DNA of 64,000 bases from Thiothrix nivea DSM 5205 (lineage in GTDB: Bacteria > Pseudomonadota > Gammaproteobacteria > Thiotrichales > Thiotrichaceae): positions 4,448,693 through 4,512,692 of the forward strand of contig NZ_JH651384.1 in the NCBI RefSeq assembly GCF_000260135.1. Reading direction: 5' to 3'. The notes under the pieces are model-generated. The model had not been told where the DNA came from. It worked only from the letters and a program-made list of their open reading frames with translations, and searched no databases. The translations under genes were made by a program, and so were the position numbers. Of the stretch, positions 1-8,971 are shown one piece after another. Position 1 is the stretch's first letter; each line of letters opens with the position of its first letter.

Positions 1-1089
1 GGGGCTGGCGCTGGTCAGGCGCTGCATGTCCGCCAGGGTGCTGGCGTTGCGGAACAACTCGTTGTGCATCAGGGCTTGCAGGAAAACCAGCAGGTCTTCG
101 GCGCTGGAGACAATAGCCCCGCCTGCCCAGCTTGCTGAGGTGTTGATATTGGCGGCAGCCACGTCGATGTTTTGCTGGTTGCCAAACGCCTTCAGGTCGA
201 AAAAGTGATGCGCCAGCACGCCGCCACGGGCTGCTTCAAAGTTTTCATGGTAGGTGTGCGCCAACCCGAGCCGGTCAAAAATCCGCGCCCGCAGGTTGGC
301 GGTCAGTGACAAGCCGGTGGCTTTTTCGATCACGATGCCCAGCAGCAAATAGCCGCTGTCGCTGTAGTAATGCTGGCTGCCCGGCGCAAACAGGGCGTTT
401 TGCCCATAGCCGGAATCCAGGTAGTAGGCAAGCAATTGCTGTTTGTCCCACTGGCGTGCTGCCAGCCCTTGCGGGTTGCTGTTGAGCGAATCCAGTACGG
501 TACTGGCGACAATGCCGCCACTGGCTGTGGCAGGGTTGCCGGTGGGGGCATCCATCATGAAATCGCGGATGCCCGAAGTATGCTGGAGCAATTGCCGTAT
601 GGTAATGGAACCGCCGGATTTTTTGCCCTGTAAAACGTGCAGGTCATCCAGCGTATAACCAGCGGGCATGTCGGCGTCGGCCAGGATGCCGGACAACGGC
701 GTATCCAGGCTGAAATAGCCTTCCTCCACCAGTTGCAGCACGACAGTGGCGGTAAACGGTTTCGACAGGCTGGCGATGCGGAACGGGTGGGCAGGCGTCA
801 TGGCCTCGTTGCTGGTGGGGTTGGCAGTTCCCCCGGCTTGCAGGTACTGGTAATGCTGGTCAGGTGCGGCGAACAGAATGACAGAATTGACAATATTTTC
901 CTGGGCAACAGTACGCGCCAGTATCTGGTTGATGGATGTATCGGCCTGGCTGGCTGAAAAGCTGCTGGCTGTTGCTACAGTGGTTGTCTGGTTGTTGCCC
1001 CCGCCGCCGCAGGCTGTCAGCAGGGTGAGGATCAAGGCGAGAAAAATAGCCCGGATAAAGCCGGGTTTCACGGGCTGCGTGAGCGTCAT
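1..1089 (-). CDS. Serine hydrolase / beta-lactamase-family lipoprotein (3' end outside window)
   Basis: The reading frame runs off the left edge, leaving 363 residues with no stop. The N-terminus has a short basic region, a hydrophobic stretch and a lipobox (LLTAC followed by GGGG), so the protein is predicted to be an exported lipoprotein. The segment RIASLSKPFTATVVLQL carries the SxxK serine-lysine pair of class C beta-lactamase/D-Ala-D-Ala carboxypeptidase folds. YYSDSGYLLLG fits the second Tyr-x-Asn/Ser motif, and RQLLQHTSGI is typical of the family. The family includes esterases, peptidases and penicillin-binding-like enzymes, and the substrate cannot be told here. The start is the ATG preceded by AGGAG. 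Three tandem 10-11 bp repeats lie upstream of the gene. Confidence 0.85.
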   Translation of the reverse strand, partial: MTLTQPVKPGFIRAIFLALILTLLTACGGGGNNQTTTVATASSFSASQADTSINQILARTVAQENIVNSVILFAAPDQHYQYLQAGGTANPTSNEAMTPAHPFRIASLSKPFTATVVLQLVEEGYFSLDTPLSGILADADMPAGYTLDDLHVLQGKKSGGSITIRQLLQHTSGIRDFMMDAPTGNPATASGGIVASTVLDSLNSNPQGLAARQWDKQQLLAYYLDSGYGQNALFAPGSQHYYSDSGYLLLGIVIEKATGLSLTANLRARIFDRLGLAHTYHENFEAARGGVLAHHFFDLKAFGNQQNIDVAAANINTSASWAGGAIVSSAEDLLVFLQALMHNELFRNASTLADMQRLTSASP

Positions 1090-1151
1090 GCTGGAACTCC
1101 TGTGCTAATACTGTTGTAAGTTTAGGTAACAGGCCAGCCGCTATCAATGTA

Positions 1152-1183
1152 GTTTGGGTATCGTTTGGTATCAGTTTGTATCA
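1152..1183. promoter_or_regulatory. Three tandem 10-11 bp direct repeats (candidate operator)
   Basis: The plus strand shows GTTTGGGTATC, GTTTGGTATCA and GTTTGTATCA head to tail, one helical turn each. They lie about 65 bp upstream of the divergent-side serine hydrolase start and beside a terminator. Direct repeats with an 11-bp period are typical of OmpR/PhoB-type response-regulator sites. That assignment is an inference. Confidence 0.4.
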
Positions 1184-1196
1184 GTATAGGGGGATG

Positions 1197-1224
1197 AAAA
1201 AAGGCGCCCGGTTGGACGCCTTTT
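1197..1224 (-). terminator. Rho-independent terminator after the sulfur-globule-like gene
   Basis: A stem AAAAGGCG/CGCCTTTT encloses a 10-nt loop. Read on the minus strand it is followed by a T-rich stretch. It sits 23 bp past the stop of the Gly-rich gene. The A/T flanks are symmetric, so it could act in both directions. Confidence 0.85.
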
Positions 1225-1246
1225 ACTAGCTGTGATGCTTATTGGA

Positions 1247-1738
1247 TTACTGGGCGGGAGTTGCTACCGGTGCAGCAGGAGCCGCTGTTGGCGTGGCAGC
1301 AGGTGCAGCCATTGGCATCGGGGCTTGCTGCGGCATCATGCCATAGCCGTAGTAAGGGTAACCATTTTGGCCGTAGAAGTTATTGTAGCCATACAGGTTG
1401 CTGTTACCGTTGCCGTAGCCATAACCGTTACCAGCGCCATACCAGTTGCCATCGCCACGGCCAGTGGCTGACATGTCGGTATCCATATTGGTGCGGCCTT
1501 TGCCTTTGAAGGTGATGGTGAAATCAACTTCGCCATCTGCGTCACCTTTGCCACGACCCCAGCCATTGACATCACCCGCGCCGTTGCCGTAGCTATTGCC
1601 GTACATATTGGTGTAGCCATTACCGTTGCCGTAACCATTGCCGTAGCCACTGCCATTGTCAAAGCCGTCGAAAAACTCAGCGGAAGCAGCACTAGTCAAT
1701 GCGATCAAAGAAGAAAATACGATAGCTTGCAATTTCAT
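1247..1738 (-). CDS. Sulfur-globule-type Gly/Tyr/Asn-rich secreted protein
   Basis: The 163-residue product begins with a clear Sec signal peptide (MKLQAIVFSSLIALTSAASA, cleavage near residue 20). The mature part is low-complexity, with repeats such as GYGNGYGNGNGY and a central more ordered segment (about residues 65-85, VDFTITFKGKG). A Pro/Ala/Met-rich tail follows from about residue 135. This composition is that of the structural envelope proteins of sulfur globules (SgpA/B/C of purple sulfur bacteria and relatives in Thiothrix/Beggiatoa), which coat periplasmic sulfur deposits. It has a strong AGGAG ribosome site, a dedicated terminator, and a 6-bp inverted repeat (ATTAGA/TCTAAT at 1793-1808) in the promoter area. 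It appears monocistronic. A cell-surface or sheath protein of similar composition is the alternative. Confidence 0.75.
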   Translation of the reverse strand: MKLQAIVFSSLIALTSAASAEFFDGFDNGSGYGNGYGNGNGYTNMYGNSYGNGAGDVNGWGRGKGDADGEVDFTITFKGKGRTNMDTDMSATGRGDGNWYGAGNGYGYGNGNSNLYGYNNFYGQNGYPYYGYGMMPQQAPMPMAAPAATPTAAPAAPVATPAQ

Positions 1739-1830
1739 GATGTTGTCTCCTAGCGTTTGTTCGTGAAATCTTGAATATGTCTATATAGTAATATTAGAAT
1801 TCTCTAATGTAAAGGTGTTACCTGCAAATA

Positions 1831-1849
1831 TTTTGCACTCTTTTTGCAC
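1831..1849 (+). promoter_or_regulatory. TTTTGCAC direct repeat, 11-bp period
   Basis: TTTTGCAC occurs twice with starts 11 bp apart, about 65 bp before the rhodanese-methyltransferase start and on the far side of the divergent sulfur-globule gene. It may be an activator site for either gene, but it is short and could be chance. Confidence 0.3.
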
Positions 1850-1912
1850 ATTTTTGGTCAATGGCTGAAACGAAGCTTATACTGGCTGTCATGCCAATCT
1901 GGATTCTGTCCT

Positions 1913-2812
1913 ATGCCTTTACCCCTGATCGATTGCCGCCCTTTAGAGGCCTATCTGCTTGGCCACATCGAGGGTGCTGCTTCCATCCCCGCCACTGAGA
2001 TGCCGCAACGTATGCATGAGCTGCCTAAAACTACCCAGCCCCTCGCCTTGTGTGGGGATGTTGACAGCCTGCGTATGGCCAGAGAATTCCTGGCCCGCAA
2101 AGCTTATCGGGTATTGGAGCAAACCGAATGGACGCCGCAACTGGCAGCCAGCCTGATGGCTCAGGACAGGTTGGAGAGCGGTGTGGATTCCGCCCGTTTG
2201 TGGCAGCCCGCGCCGCTGATCGAGCGTTTTGTACGGGCTATTGCGCCTGCACATGGCATCCTCCCCGGCAAGGGGTTGGACATCGGTTGTGGGTCAGGCC
2301 GCGACATGGTGTATCTGGCTGCGCACGGCTGGGAGATGACCGGCATCGACTATCTGGATGGTGCATTGCAACGCGCCCAGGCACTGGCCGCCAGTCAGCA
2401 GGTCAATATCCAGACCGAATGCCGTGACCTGGAAACCGGCACAGACCCATTCGCTGACTATGCTGACGCGACATTCGGCCTGGTTTGCGTCGCCCGCTAT
2501 CTGCACCGCCCTTTATTCCCCTGGATGCAACGCATCCTCCAGCCAGGTGGCGTCGTCATCTACCAAACCTTTATGCAAGGCTGTGAAAACACCGCAATAG
2601 GCCGCCCGCGCAACCCGAATTTCCTGCTCAGGCCGGGTGAGCTGGCGGAACAGTTTGCCGGGGCGGAGATCCTGCTGGATGAGGTGGAAAACCTTGACGA
2701 TGGCCGCCCGGTTTCCGCTTTTATCTGCCGGATGAGGCATTCCGCCGTCATTTTAAGAGCTGCTACTATTATTCAGGGAGCAAGGTGTCACCCTGATTTG
2801 TGTGACGCATGA
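1913..2812 (+). CDS. Rhodanese-like domain fused to SAM-dependent methyltransferase
   Basis: From the ATG at 1913 the product is 299 residues. Residues 1-85 resemble a rhodanese domain (IDCRPLEAYLLGHIEGAASIP), with a Cys-containing loop (LCGDVDSLR) where the catalytic cysteine would lie. Residues 95-275 are a class I methyltransferase with the SAM-binding motif GLDIGCGSGRDMVYLA and a TehB-like core. The open frame continues upstream to 1844, but the added 23 residues are not rhodanese-like, so the internal ATG is preferred. The last 25 residues are odd. Family-like sequence ends at about SAFICRM, and the rest is read out of frame through a decayed ABC-transporter fragment. The native stop was therefore probably lost at a deletion junction near 2727. 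The substrate is unknown. Confidence 0.75.
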   Translation: MPLPLIDCRPLEAYLLGHIEGAASIPATEMPQRMHELPKTTQPLALCGDVDSLRMAREFLARKAYRVLEQTEWTPQLAASLMAQDRLESGVDSARLWQPAPLIERFVRAIAPAHGILPGKGLDIGCGSGRDMVYLAAHGWEMTGIDYLDGALQRAQALAASQQVNIQTECRDLETGTDPFADYADATFGLVCVARYLHRPLFPWMQRILQPGGVVIYQTFMQGCENTAIGRPRNPNFLLRPGELAEQFAGAEILLDEVENLDDGRPVSAFICRMRHSAVILRAATIIQGARCHPDLCDA

Positions 2813-2906
2813 TGACCGTTATTTTCATGTGGCTGGCGGAGTGCTGGTGATATGCGAAGGGCAGTTAAGCATGGTAGCGGCATGCCTCACTCTTGTGTAC
2901 GGCTGA
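2728..2906 (+). pseudogene. C-terminal remnant of a peptide-exporter-type ABC protein
   Basis: In two adjacent frames this stretch encodes DEAFRRHF and then, after a frameshift, REQGVTLICVTHDDRYFHVA followed by VLVICEGQLS and a stop. These match the end of the ATPase domain of cyclic-peptide/siderophore exporters. The intact homologue in this window (35966-37600) has DPQFRQYF, then IIAVTHDDHYFHVADRVW and MDEGRIE in the same order. Walker A, signature and membrane regions are absent. The fragment overlaps the 3' end of the methyltransferase gene on the same strand and of the metal ATPase gene on the other. Confidence 0.75.
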
Positions 2907-4887
2907 ATTTTTTGCGTTGTAATAAAGGGTGTGTTGCATTGGCTGCTCCTGCCCCCAGACTCAGCAAATACAAACCCACTGCGCCGTAAATCCGCATGTG
3001 CAGCACAAATACCGCGCCGATTCCGGCAATGCCCGGCAACAGCGACCATGCCAGGCCGGACTTCATGTTGCGGTCAAAGCCGTTGGCTAGCGTGAACAGG
3101 TTGTCCAGTTGTTGCAGGCTTTTGTCCAGCAGTACGATACTGGCGGTATCTGTGGCGACAGTGGTGGCTCCCGCCAGCGAGATAGCGACCTGGGCTGTTT
3201 TCATTGCCACAGCATCGTTAATACCATCACCGATGAAACAGATTTTGCGGCCTTGCGCTTGCAGCTCTTCAATATGACGCGCCTTGTCTTCCGGCAGGGT
3301 TTCAGCGAAATAGTGCTGGATGCCGAGCGATTCCGCCAGTTGCCGGGTCGGTTGCTCGTGGTCGCCGGAGAGGATGCACAGTTGCAGCCCGCGTTTGCGC
3401 AATTTCCTGACGATGGCGGGGACTTCGGGGCGAAGTTGCGGTTGCAGTTCGATCACGCCCGCGAGTTTCCCGTCGACCGCCAGATAAACCAGTGAGTGGC
3501 CTGCCTCGTTTTCATGCCAGTCGGCGTTTGCTGGGAGGGCGATGTCCTCTTTTTGCATGAAACGTTGGCTGCCCAGCAGGATGCTCAGCCCCTGCATCTG
3601 CGCGCGAATGCCGTGCCCCAGTTCGTAATGGGTATGGTCGCTGACGCCGATTTGCAGGCCGCGTTGGGAAGCGGCTTGTAGGATGGCGCGCGCCACCGGG
3701 TGGGTCTGGCGGTGTTCGGCAGTAGCCGCCAGCGACAGCACTTGTTCCGTGCTGAAACCGTTGCAGGTATGAATTTGCCCGACTTCGGGTTCTTCGTGCG
3801 TGAGTGTGCCGGTCTTGTCGAACACCACAGTGTCAACTTCGCCCAGCAGTTCCAATGCGCGCCCGTCCTTGACCAGAATGCCCTGTTCCGCTGCCAGTTT
3901 GAGGTGGTTCAATACGCCCAGAGGGATGGTGATACGGATAATGTCGGAGAAGTTGCAGTTGGCGACTGTGCTGGCTCCGACTGGCCCTAGTTTACCCAGT
4001 GCAATACCTGTTAACGCAAGGGTGGGCAGAGTCATTTGATTGGCTATGCGGGTGCCACGCGCCTCCACGGTGGATTTGAAATCCAGTGTGTTTTGCAGGA
4101 CTTCACTAATCTGGGCGGCCACGGTGTCCTTGCCCGCCTTGTCGACGCGGATGTGTAATTTACCTGCGGTCAGTAAGGTGCTGGCGAATACCGAGTCGCC
4201 GACAGTTTTTTCCTGCGGGCGGGATTCGCCGGTCAGCATGTGCTGGTCGACGGTCGCTGTGCCTTGCACAATTTCACCGTCGAAAGGAATGCTTTCGCCA
4301 GCGTGGATTACCACTAACTGCCCGGTTTGCACGTCTTCAAACGGCGTTTCCACTTCCGCGCCATCGCGCCACAACCACACACTGCGTGGCGTGTCGCTGA
4401 ACAGTTTCAGCAGTTTCTGACTGGAATGGTCTTCCGTTTTTAGCAGAACCTTCTGACCCAGGAAATACATACCGTTGATGACAGCGGCTGCAAAGTAGTA
4501 GCCGGTGGCAACAGTGCCGGTAATCGCCACGGCATCAATCACGCTGGAATGCATGCGACGCTTTTCCCGCCAGTATTGCCAGGCGTCGCGGAAAATGGGC
4601 ATGGAGCCGTATACGGTCAGGGGCACGGAAAACAGCAGCAGGGGAGGGTAGATGACATTGGCTATACCCGTGGCACTCATCGCCACTAGAGATACTTTAA
4701 GTTCCTTGTCAGCTTCTTGTGCGCGCGCCTGCATGTCGTGCTGGTGCTGTTCAACCAGTGATTTGACTGGACTCGGTTGTTGCGTGATAACAGGTTGAGT
4801 TTGTTGTTCTTCCTGCTGCCGATGCAACCAGGAAACCATGCCTGCCGCGACAAGTCCTCCGCCGATGATGATCAGGGGAAATGGCAT
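2887..4887 (-). CDS. P1B-type heavy-metal-like translocating ATPase without a CPx motif
   Basis: This 666-residue P-type ATPase has the actuator motif LTGES, the phosphorylation motif DKTGTLT, the P1B-type HP motif (QTHPVARAI) and the hinge GDGINDAVAM. It has an N-terminal membrane anchor (residues 1-20) and hydrophilic linker, but no CxxC metal-binding domain. In the membrane helix before the P domain, where P1B pumps carry CPC/CPH/SPC, it reads ANCNFSD: a Cys without the neighbouring Pro. Overall length and the C-terminal helix pair fit the family. The transported ion cannot be inferred. The promoter region contains an element shared with the Sat-CysC gene. Membership in a specialised P1B subgroup is possible. 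Confidence 0.85.
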   Translation of the reverse strand: MPFPLIIIGGGLVAAGMVSWLHRQQEEQQTQPVITQQPSPVKSLVEQHQHDMQARAQEADKELKVSLVAMSATGIANVIYPPLLLFSVPLTVYGSMPIFRDAWQYWREKRRMHSSVIDAVAITGTVATGYYFAAAVINGMYFLGQKVLLKTEDHSSQKLLKLFSDTPRSVWLWRDGAEVETPFEDVQTGQLVVIHAGESIPFDGEIVQGTATVDQHMLTGESRPQEKTVGDSVFASTLLTAGKLHIRVDKAGKDTVAAQISEVLQNTLDFKSTVEARGTRIANQMTLPTLALTGIALGKLGPVGASTVANCNFSDIIRITIPLGVLNHLKLAAEQGILVKDGRALELLGEVDTVVFDKTGTLTHEEPEVGQIHTCNGFSTEQVLSLAATAEHRQTHPVARAILQAASQRGLQIGVSDHTHYELGHGIRAQMQGLSILLGSQRFMQKEDIALPANADWHENEAGHSLVYLAVDGKLAGVIELQPQLRPEVPAIVRKLRKRGLQLCILSGDHEQPTRQLAESLGIQHYFAETLPEDKARHIEELQAQGRKICFIGDGINDAVAMKTAQVAISLAGATTVATDTASIVLLDKSLQQLDNLFTLANGFDRNMKSGLAWSLLPGIAGIGAVFVLHMRIYGAVGLYLLSLGAGAANATHPLLQRKKFSRTQE

Positions 4888-4945
4888 GATTGACTCCTGT
4901 GGTGCTTCGCTTCCATGATGCTATTCTTTGATAAGTGAGTATGCT

Positions 4946-5001
4946 GAAATTTAGCACGATACTGTCTGGATGAGTTGGATGTGCAACATTTCTTAACATT
5001 T
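4946..5001 (-). promoter_or_regulatory. Shared promoter element, copy 1
   Basis: On the plus strand GAAATTTAGCAC (4946-4957) is followed after exactly 25 bp by GCAACATTTCTTAACATTT (4983-5001). The same two blocks with identical spacing occur at 13157-13212 before the Sat-CysC gene. Read toward the ATPase gene this is TGTTAAG-N3-TGTTGC, then about 25 bp, then an extended -10-like TGCTAAAT. It probably contains the promoter and an upstream activator site. Confidence 0.6.
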
Positions 5002-5017
5002 TATTCAACCGGTTGCT

Positions 5018-5443
5018 TACCGTAATTTGCGGGAACTGGAACTGTCCGGCCTGCGCCAGGCCATCAGCTTGGTCAGCCAGGAGGTTTACCTGTTTCCCGG
5101 CACCATTTATGAAAACATCCGCTACGGCAACCCTGACAGCACGTATGCAGACGTGGTGGAAGCGGCGCGGATGGCGGAAGCACTGGAGTTCATCGACAAG
5201 CTGCCGGACGGTTTTGACAGCCCGGTCAGTGAGCGTGGGCAGAACCTGTCCGGTGGGCAGCGCCAGCGCCTGTCGATCACCCGTGCCATCCTGAAGAAAG
5301 CGCCCGTCATGATTCTGGATGAGGCGACTTCCGCTGTCGATAATGAAACCGAAGCCGCCATCCAACGTTCTATCGCCGGTTTTTCGCAAGGGCGCACCAC
5401 GATCATTATTGCTCACCGTCTGTCGACCATCCGTCATGCCGAC
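5018..5443 (+). pseudogene. Truncated ABC transporter ATPase domain (MsbA/ABCB-like)
   Basis: The frame encodes the second half of a nucleotide-binding domain. It has a Q-loop region ([15 protein letters not shown]), the signature [10 protein letters not shown], Walker B with downstream glutamate ([10 protein letters not shown]) and the H-loop ([14 protein letters not shown]). There is no Walker A, no membrane domain and no plausible start. Homology stops abruptly after RHAD at 5443, and the frame continues as antisense of the neighbouring AAA gene. It is a decayed fragment, apparently cut on one side by the metal-ATPase promoter region and on the other by the AAA/nuclease gene. Confidence 0.85.
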
Positions 5444-5475
5444 AGGCGGAGCTGTTGGTCTCGTGAAAGCTTGCC

Positions 5476-7260
5476 TTACAGCCCCTGCCACACCACCCGA
5501 TCAAAGCCCAGCGCCACCACGGCAAGGCAATGCAAGCGCTCCGGTTCCCGGTATTTCTCCGCCAGTACATCGCGATAATGCTGTAACTGTTGCAAGGCTT
5601 CATGCAGCGCGGCCTTGACGGCGGGCAGTTGCGTCAGACTTTCGCGGGATTGCCCGCGTACCTGTTCGCCGCTCAGCCCCAGTGTTTTCAGCGACAGGTA
5701 TTTGAACTCCAGCACAATATCTTTCAGGGTCGGGTAGCGGCGCATACTCGGGCGGATCATCAGCACCAGATCGGCATAGCGGCGTTGCAGTGCGGTTTCC
5801 GAATCCACCACGTAATAGATGTCATTGAACAGCAGGGTCAGGAACGCGGTTTTGATAGTGAGTTCGTTACTCCAAGCATAGTCGCGGTTGTTGAAGGCGG
5901 AGAAGTAGCTCTGCTCCAGGTAATCCGCCAGCGGTTGCAACTCGGCTGACTGGTAGAAGGCTTCCGCCATGTTGGCGACGGCAATCCGGTCTTTGGGCGC
6001 AGGCAGGATGCGCTGGCGCAATTCCTCCACGTACAAGGCGCGGGTTACCAGGTTGGGAATGCCCAGCGTCAGCTTGCCCAGCATGTCGGTATCGACAATG
6101 GTCAGCACCCCGAAGTAATACAGCAGTGACAGCAGGTAACGCTCATCCTGTTGCAGGTCGGCCAGCTTTTCCACCCCGAAACGGCTTTCCAGCACATCCA
6201 GCGTGATGGTGTTTTCTTCGTCGAGGATACGCTCCACCACGCCTTTGCCGCTGGGTTGGCCAGCGAGGTAACGGATACGGGCGGCGTCCATCATCAGGTT
6301 GCCGTCGAGCATCTGGCGCGGGGCAGTGCATTCGTCCTGATAGTGGCGCAGGAAGTGGAAGCACAGGATCGGGTTATACAGCAGCGGTTTTTCCATCTGT
6401 TCGCAGAAGCGATAGCCGTTGTAAAACTGTTTCAGGGTTTGTAGCAGGCCTTCCCGCTGGTTTTCTTCATGCCCGCAATGCTGCAAAACATTCGTAACCA
6501 GGCCGTCCAGTTCCGCCTGGGTAATACCACACAGGCTGTTGAAACGTGCTTGCTGGGAAATGTCGGTGGCAACGTTGTAACCACTGGTCATATCTGCCAA
6601 TACCAGCGGCGATACACCGGTAATGAATACCCGCCCGATCTTGCCTTCGGCGGCGCTGCCCTTGATGATCTTGAATAGCGATTTGAGAATGCCTTCACCT
6701 TCCAGCAGATCCTGATAGCGGCGGCTATTGTGCGGGTCGCGCACCAGCACTTCGTTGGCGAAGTTGTCGTATTCGTCAATCAGCAGGTAAATCCTCTGCC
6801 CGCTGCTGCCGACGATATTACACGCTGATTGAAAAGACGCCAGCGCATCCTCATCAATATCGACGCTGCTTTGGAGAAAGTTGGCGTAGTCACGGTTAAA
6901 TGCCTTGATTGTTTCGTTCAGGTGTTTGAATAAACTGCTTTTGATTTGTTCGATCTTGCCTTGTGCCGATACCTTGGAAAAATCCCAGCGCAGGATCAGG
7001 TAGCTGTTGCGCTCCGGCGTCGGCGTGCGCCCGGCTTCCAGTCCACCAAACAGTACGTCAAACTGATCAGCGGTTTTGATGTCGTAGTAGTTCGCCAGGG
7101 TAGAGAGCCACAGGGATTTACCAAAGCGGCGCGGGCGCAGGAATACCAGCTGTTCTCCTGCCTCCTCCAGCGTGGCAATGTGCCGGGTGCGGTCAAGATA
7201 AAGAAAACCAGCTTCACGGATGCGCTGAAAATTACTGATACCGTAGGGAAATCGAATCAT
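5476..7260 (-). CDS. AAA-ATPase-like protein with C-terminal PD-(D/E)XK nuclease-like domain
   Basis: The 594-residue protein starts [22 protein letters not shown] and has an atypical Walker A region (RPRRFGKSL, about residue 45) and a Walker B ([10 protein letters not shown], about residue 160). This is the pattern of the AAA-ATPase-like family PF09820. The C-terminal third ends in the nuclease-like signature IVLEFKYL of the paired PF08011 domain. Such genes are often multicopy and behave as accessory or mobile cargo, and their cellular role is not established. It lies directly against the broken ABC fragment, which suggests it arrived by insertion. The start follows an AGGA ribosome site. 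No partner gene is evident. Confidence 0.85.
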   Translation of the reverse strand: MIRFPYGISNFQRIREAGFLYLDRTRHIATLEEAGEQLVFLRPRRFGKSLWLSTLANYYDIKTADQFDVLFGGLEAGRTPTPERNSYLILRWDFSKVSAQGKIEQIKSSLFKHLNETIKAFNRDYANFLQSSVDIDEDALASFQSACNIVGSSGQRIYLLIDEYDNFANEVLVRDPHNSRRYQDLLEGEGILKSLFKIIKGSAAEGKIGRVFITGVSPLVLADMTSGYNVATDISQQARFNSLCGITQAELDGLVTNVLQHCGHEENQREGLLQTLKQFYNGYRFCEQMEKPLLYNPILCFHFLRHYQDECTAPRQMLDGNLMMDAARIRYLAGQPSGKGVVERILDEENTITLDVLESRFGVEKLADLQQDERYLLSLLYYFGVLTIVDTDMLGKLTLGIPNLVTRALYVEELRQRILPAPKDRIAVANMAEAFYQSAELQPLADYLEQSYFSAFNNRDYAWSNELTIKTAFLTLLFNDIYYVVDSETALQRRYADLVLMIRPSMRRYPTLKDIVLEFKYLSLKTLGLSGEQVRGQSRESLTQLPAVKAALHEALQQLQHYRDVLAEKYREPERLHCLAVVALGFDRVVWQGL

Positions 7261-7385
7261 GCTGAAAATCCTGGGTTTTTATGCCCTCAGGATAGCATAT
7301 ATCCATCATGCCATTCAGGTGACCATGGACGTATCCGGCATGGCACGCGACAATACTCCGCCCGATCTGCAAACGGAATACTGTC

Positions 7386-8684
7386 ATGCCAACACCCTTT
7401 TCCCCGCTCTTTGCTTCCACCGCCGAATGGCTGCAATTTGACCGTGATCACCTGTGGCATCCTTATACTTCCATGCACGAGCCGTTGCCCTGTTATCCGG
7501 TTGTGTCAGCGCATGGGGTACGCCTGAAACTGGCCGACGGGCGGGAATTGATTGATGGCATGGCATCCTGGTGGTGTGCCATCCACGGCTATAATCACCC
7601 GCGTCTCAACCAGGCATTGCAGGCACAAAGTGAACGCATGAGCCATGTGATGTTTGGCGGCATTACTCATGAACCTGCGGCGACATTAGGTAAATACCTG
7701 GTCGATATAACCCCCGAACCGCTTCAGCATGTTTTTTTGGCAGACTCCGGCTCCATCAGTGTGGAAGTCGCCATCAAAATGGCGGTGCAATATTGGTACT
7801 CCCAAGGCCAGCCGCAACGGCAAAAATTACTGACCATTCGGGGTGGCTACCATGGCGACCCCTTCGCCTGCATGAGTGTCTGCGACCCGGTTAACGGTAT
7901 GCACCATATTTTTCAGCACATCCTGCCACAACAAATCTTTGCGCCTGCGCCGCAAACACGTTTCGATGAACCGTTAAACGCTGACGACATACAGGCAGTC
8001 CGTCATTTGCTAGAGCAACATCAGGATGAGATCGCAGCCATTATCCTGGAACCCATTGTGCAGGGAGCCGGGGGAATGCGTTTTCATTCACCGCAATACC
8101 TGAACCGGTTACGCGCTTTGTGCGATGAATACGATCTGCTCTTGATCTTTGACGAAATCGCTACCGGCTTCGGGCGAACCGGCAAGCTGTTTGCCGCCGA
8201 ACACGCCGGTATCAGCCCGGATATCATGTGTGTAGGCAAAGCCTTAACCGGTGGTTACATGACATTGGCGGCCACCCTTGCCTCCCGGAAAGTGGCCATG
8301 GGGATTTCACAAGGTGAAGCTCCGGTACTGATGCATGGGCCGACGTTCATGGCCAACCCGCTGGCCTGCGCCGTCGCCTGTGCCAGTATTGCATTACTGC
8401 TGGAATCCCCCTGGCAACAGCAGGTGCACAACATCGAGCACATTTTACGCGAGCAATTATTACCGGCTATCGACAGTGACAAAGTAGCCGATGTACGGGT
8501 TCTGGGGGCTATTGGCGTTATTGAAATGCGCGAACCGGTTGAGGTTGCCGCCCTACAAAAAAGCTTTGTTGATGTCGGGGTCTGGATACGCCCGTTCGGG
8601 AAGCTGGTTTATATTATGCCCGCCTATCTGATGCCCGAGGAAGATCTGCTACAGCTTACCCATGCCATGCTTTCAGTCTGCTAG
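7386..8684 (+). CDS. bioA: Adenosylmethionine-8-amino-7-oxononanoate aminotransferase
   Basis: BioA is a PLP enzyme that transfers the amino group of SAM to 8-amino-7-oxononanoate (KAPA), giving DAPA, the penultimate precursor in biotin synthesis. The 432 residues match the family's normal length. The N-terminus [12 protein letters not shown], the segment [15 protein letters not shown] and the cofactor-binding region with the PLP lysine ([11 protein letters not shown]) are diagnostic. [14 protein letters not shown] carries the cofactor-contacting Asp. It is divergent from the AAA/nuclease gene. No other biotin gene lies in the window, so the pathway is encoded in pieces. The upstream ribosome site is weak. 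Confidence 0.95.
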   Translation: MPTPFSPLFASTAEWLQFDRDHLWHPYTSMHEPLPCYPVVSAHGVRLKLADGRELIDGMASWWCAIHGYNHPRLNQALQAQSERMSHVMFGGITHEPAATLGKYLVDITPEPLQHVFLADSGSISVEVAIKMAVQYWYSQGQPQRQKLLTIRGGYHGDPFACMSVCDPVNGMHHIFQHILPQQIFAPAPQTRFDEPLNADDIQAVRHLLEQHQDEIAAIILEPIVQGAGGMRFHSPQYLNRLRALCDEYDLLLIFDEIATGFGRTGKLFAAEHAGISPDIMCVGKALTGGYMTLAATLASRKVAMGISQGEAPVLMHGPTFMANPLACAVACASIALLLESPWQQQVHNIEHILREQLLPAIDSDKVADVRVLGAIGVIEMREPVEVAALQKSFVDVGVWIRPFGKLVYIMPAYLMPEEDLLQLTHAMLSVC

Positions 8685-8718
8685 CCAGCGCTAATGCAAA
8701 ATGTATTGAACTATCGCT

Positions 8719-8883
8719 TCACTGCATCTCATCTTGTTCAGGGGCTGCCGCGATGTAAATATGGGCAATGGCGTCCCAGTCATCGGCGCGCTGGAGATCG
8801 TGAATTTGCTTCTGGTTGAGGCTGACCAGCCGCAGTGGGGGATTCGTGTTGTCTCCGAAATGATCATCAACCAGAACACATGC
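8719..8883 (-). pseudogene. Unidentified C-terminal gene fragment
   Basis: An open stretch of about 55 codons on the minus strand reads like real protein (VLVDDHFGDNTNPPL, then DDWDAIAHIYIAAAPEQDE) and ends in TGA at 8719. It has no start codon and is preceded by an in-frame TAG at 8884-8886. I do not recognise the family. The 290 bp between bioA and nagZ otherwise hold only the nagZ ribosome site. Confidence 0.4.
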
Positions 8884-8971
8884 CTACAAGGCGGAAGCAC
8901 CAGGTATTAGTCCGGTAGGGGGCTTGTGGCTGTGGTAAAATTCGGCTTTTTTAGTCTTGCTGGAGCAGTCT

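Noticed and set aside
1336-1692. 118-residue ORF antiparallel-frame to the sulfur-globule-like gene
   Set aside because: Repeat-driven shadow frame on the same strand. Only the signal-peptide-bearing frame makes a sensible protein.
1336-1700. CRISPR-like regular repeats in the Gly-rich gene
   Set aside because: The periodicity is codon-level (GGN/AAY/TAY) inside a coding sequence, with no spacers of constant length.
7290-7304. GGATA-N5-TATCC inverted repeat upstream of bioA as a BirA operator
   Set aside because: Too short, and it does not match the biotin operator consensus (TTGTAAACC-type arms).
8691-8900. 69-residue minus-strand ORF between bioA and nagZ
   Set aside because: Its composition is not protein-like. 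The overlapping frame ending at 8719 is the more plausible decayed coding frame.
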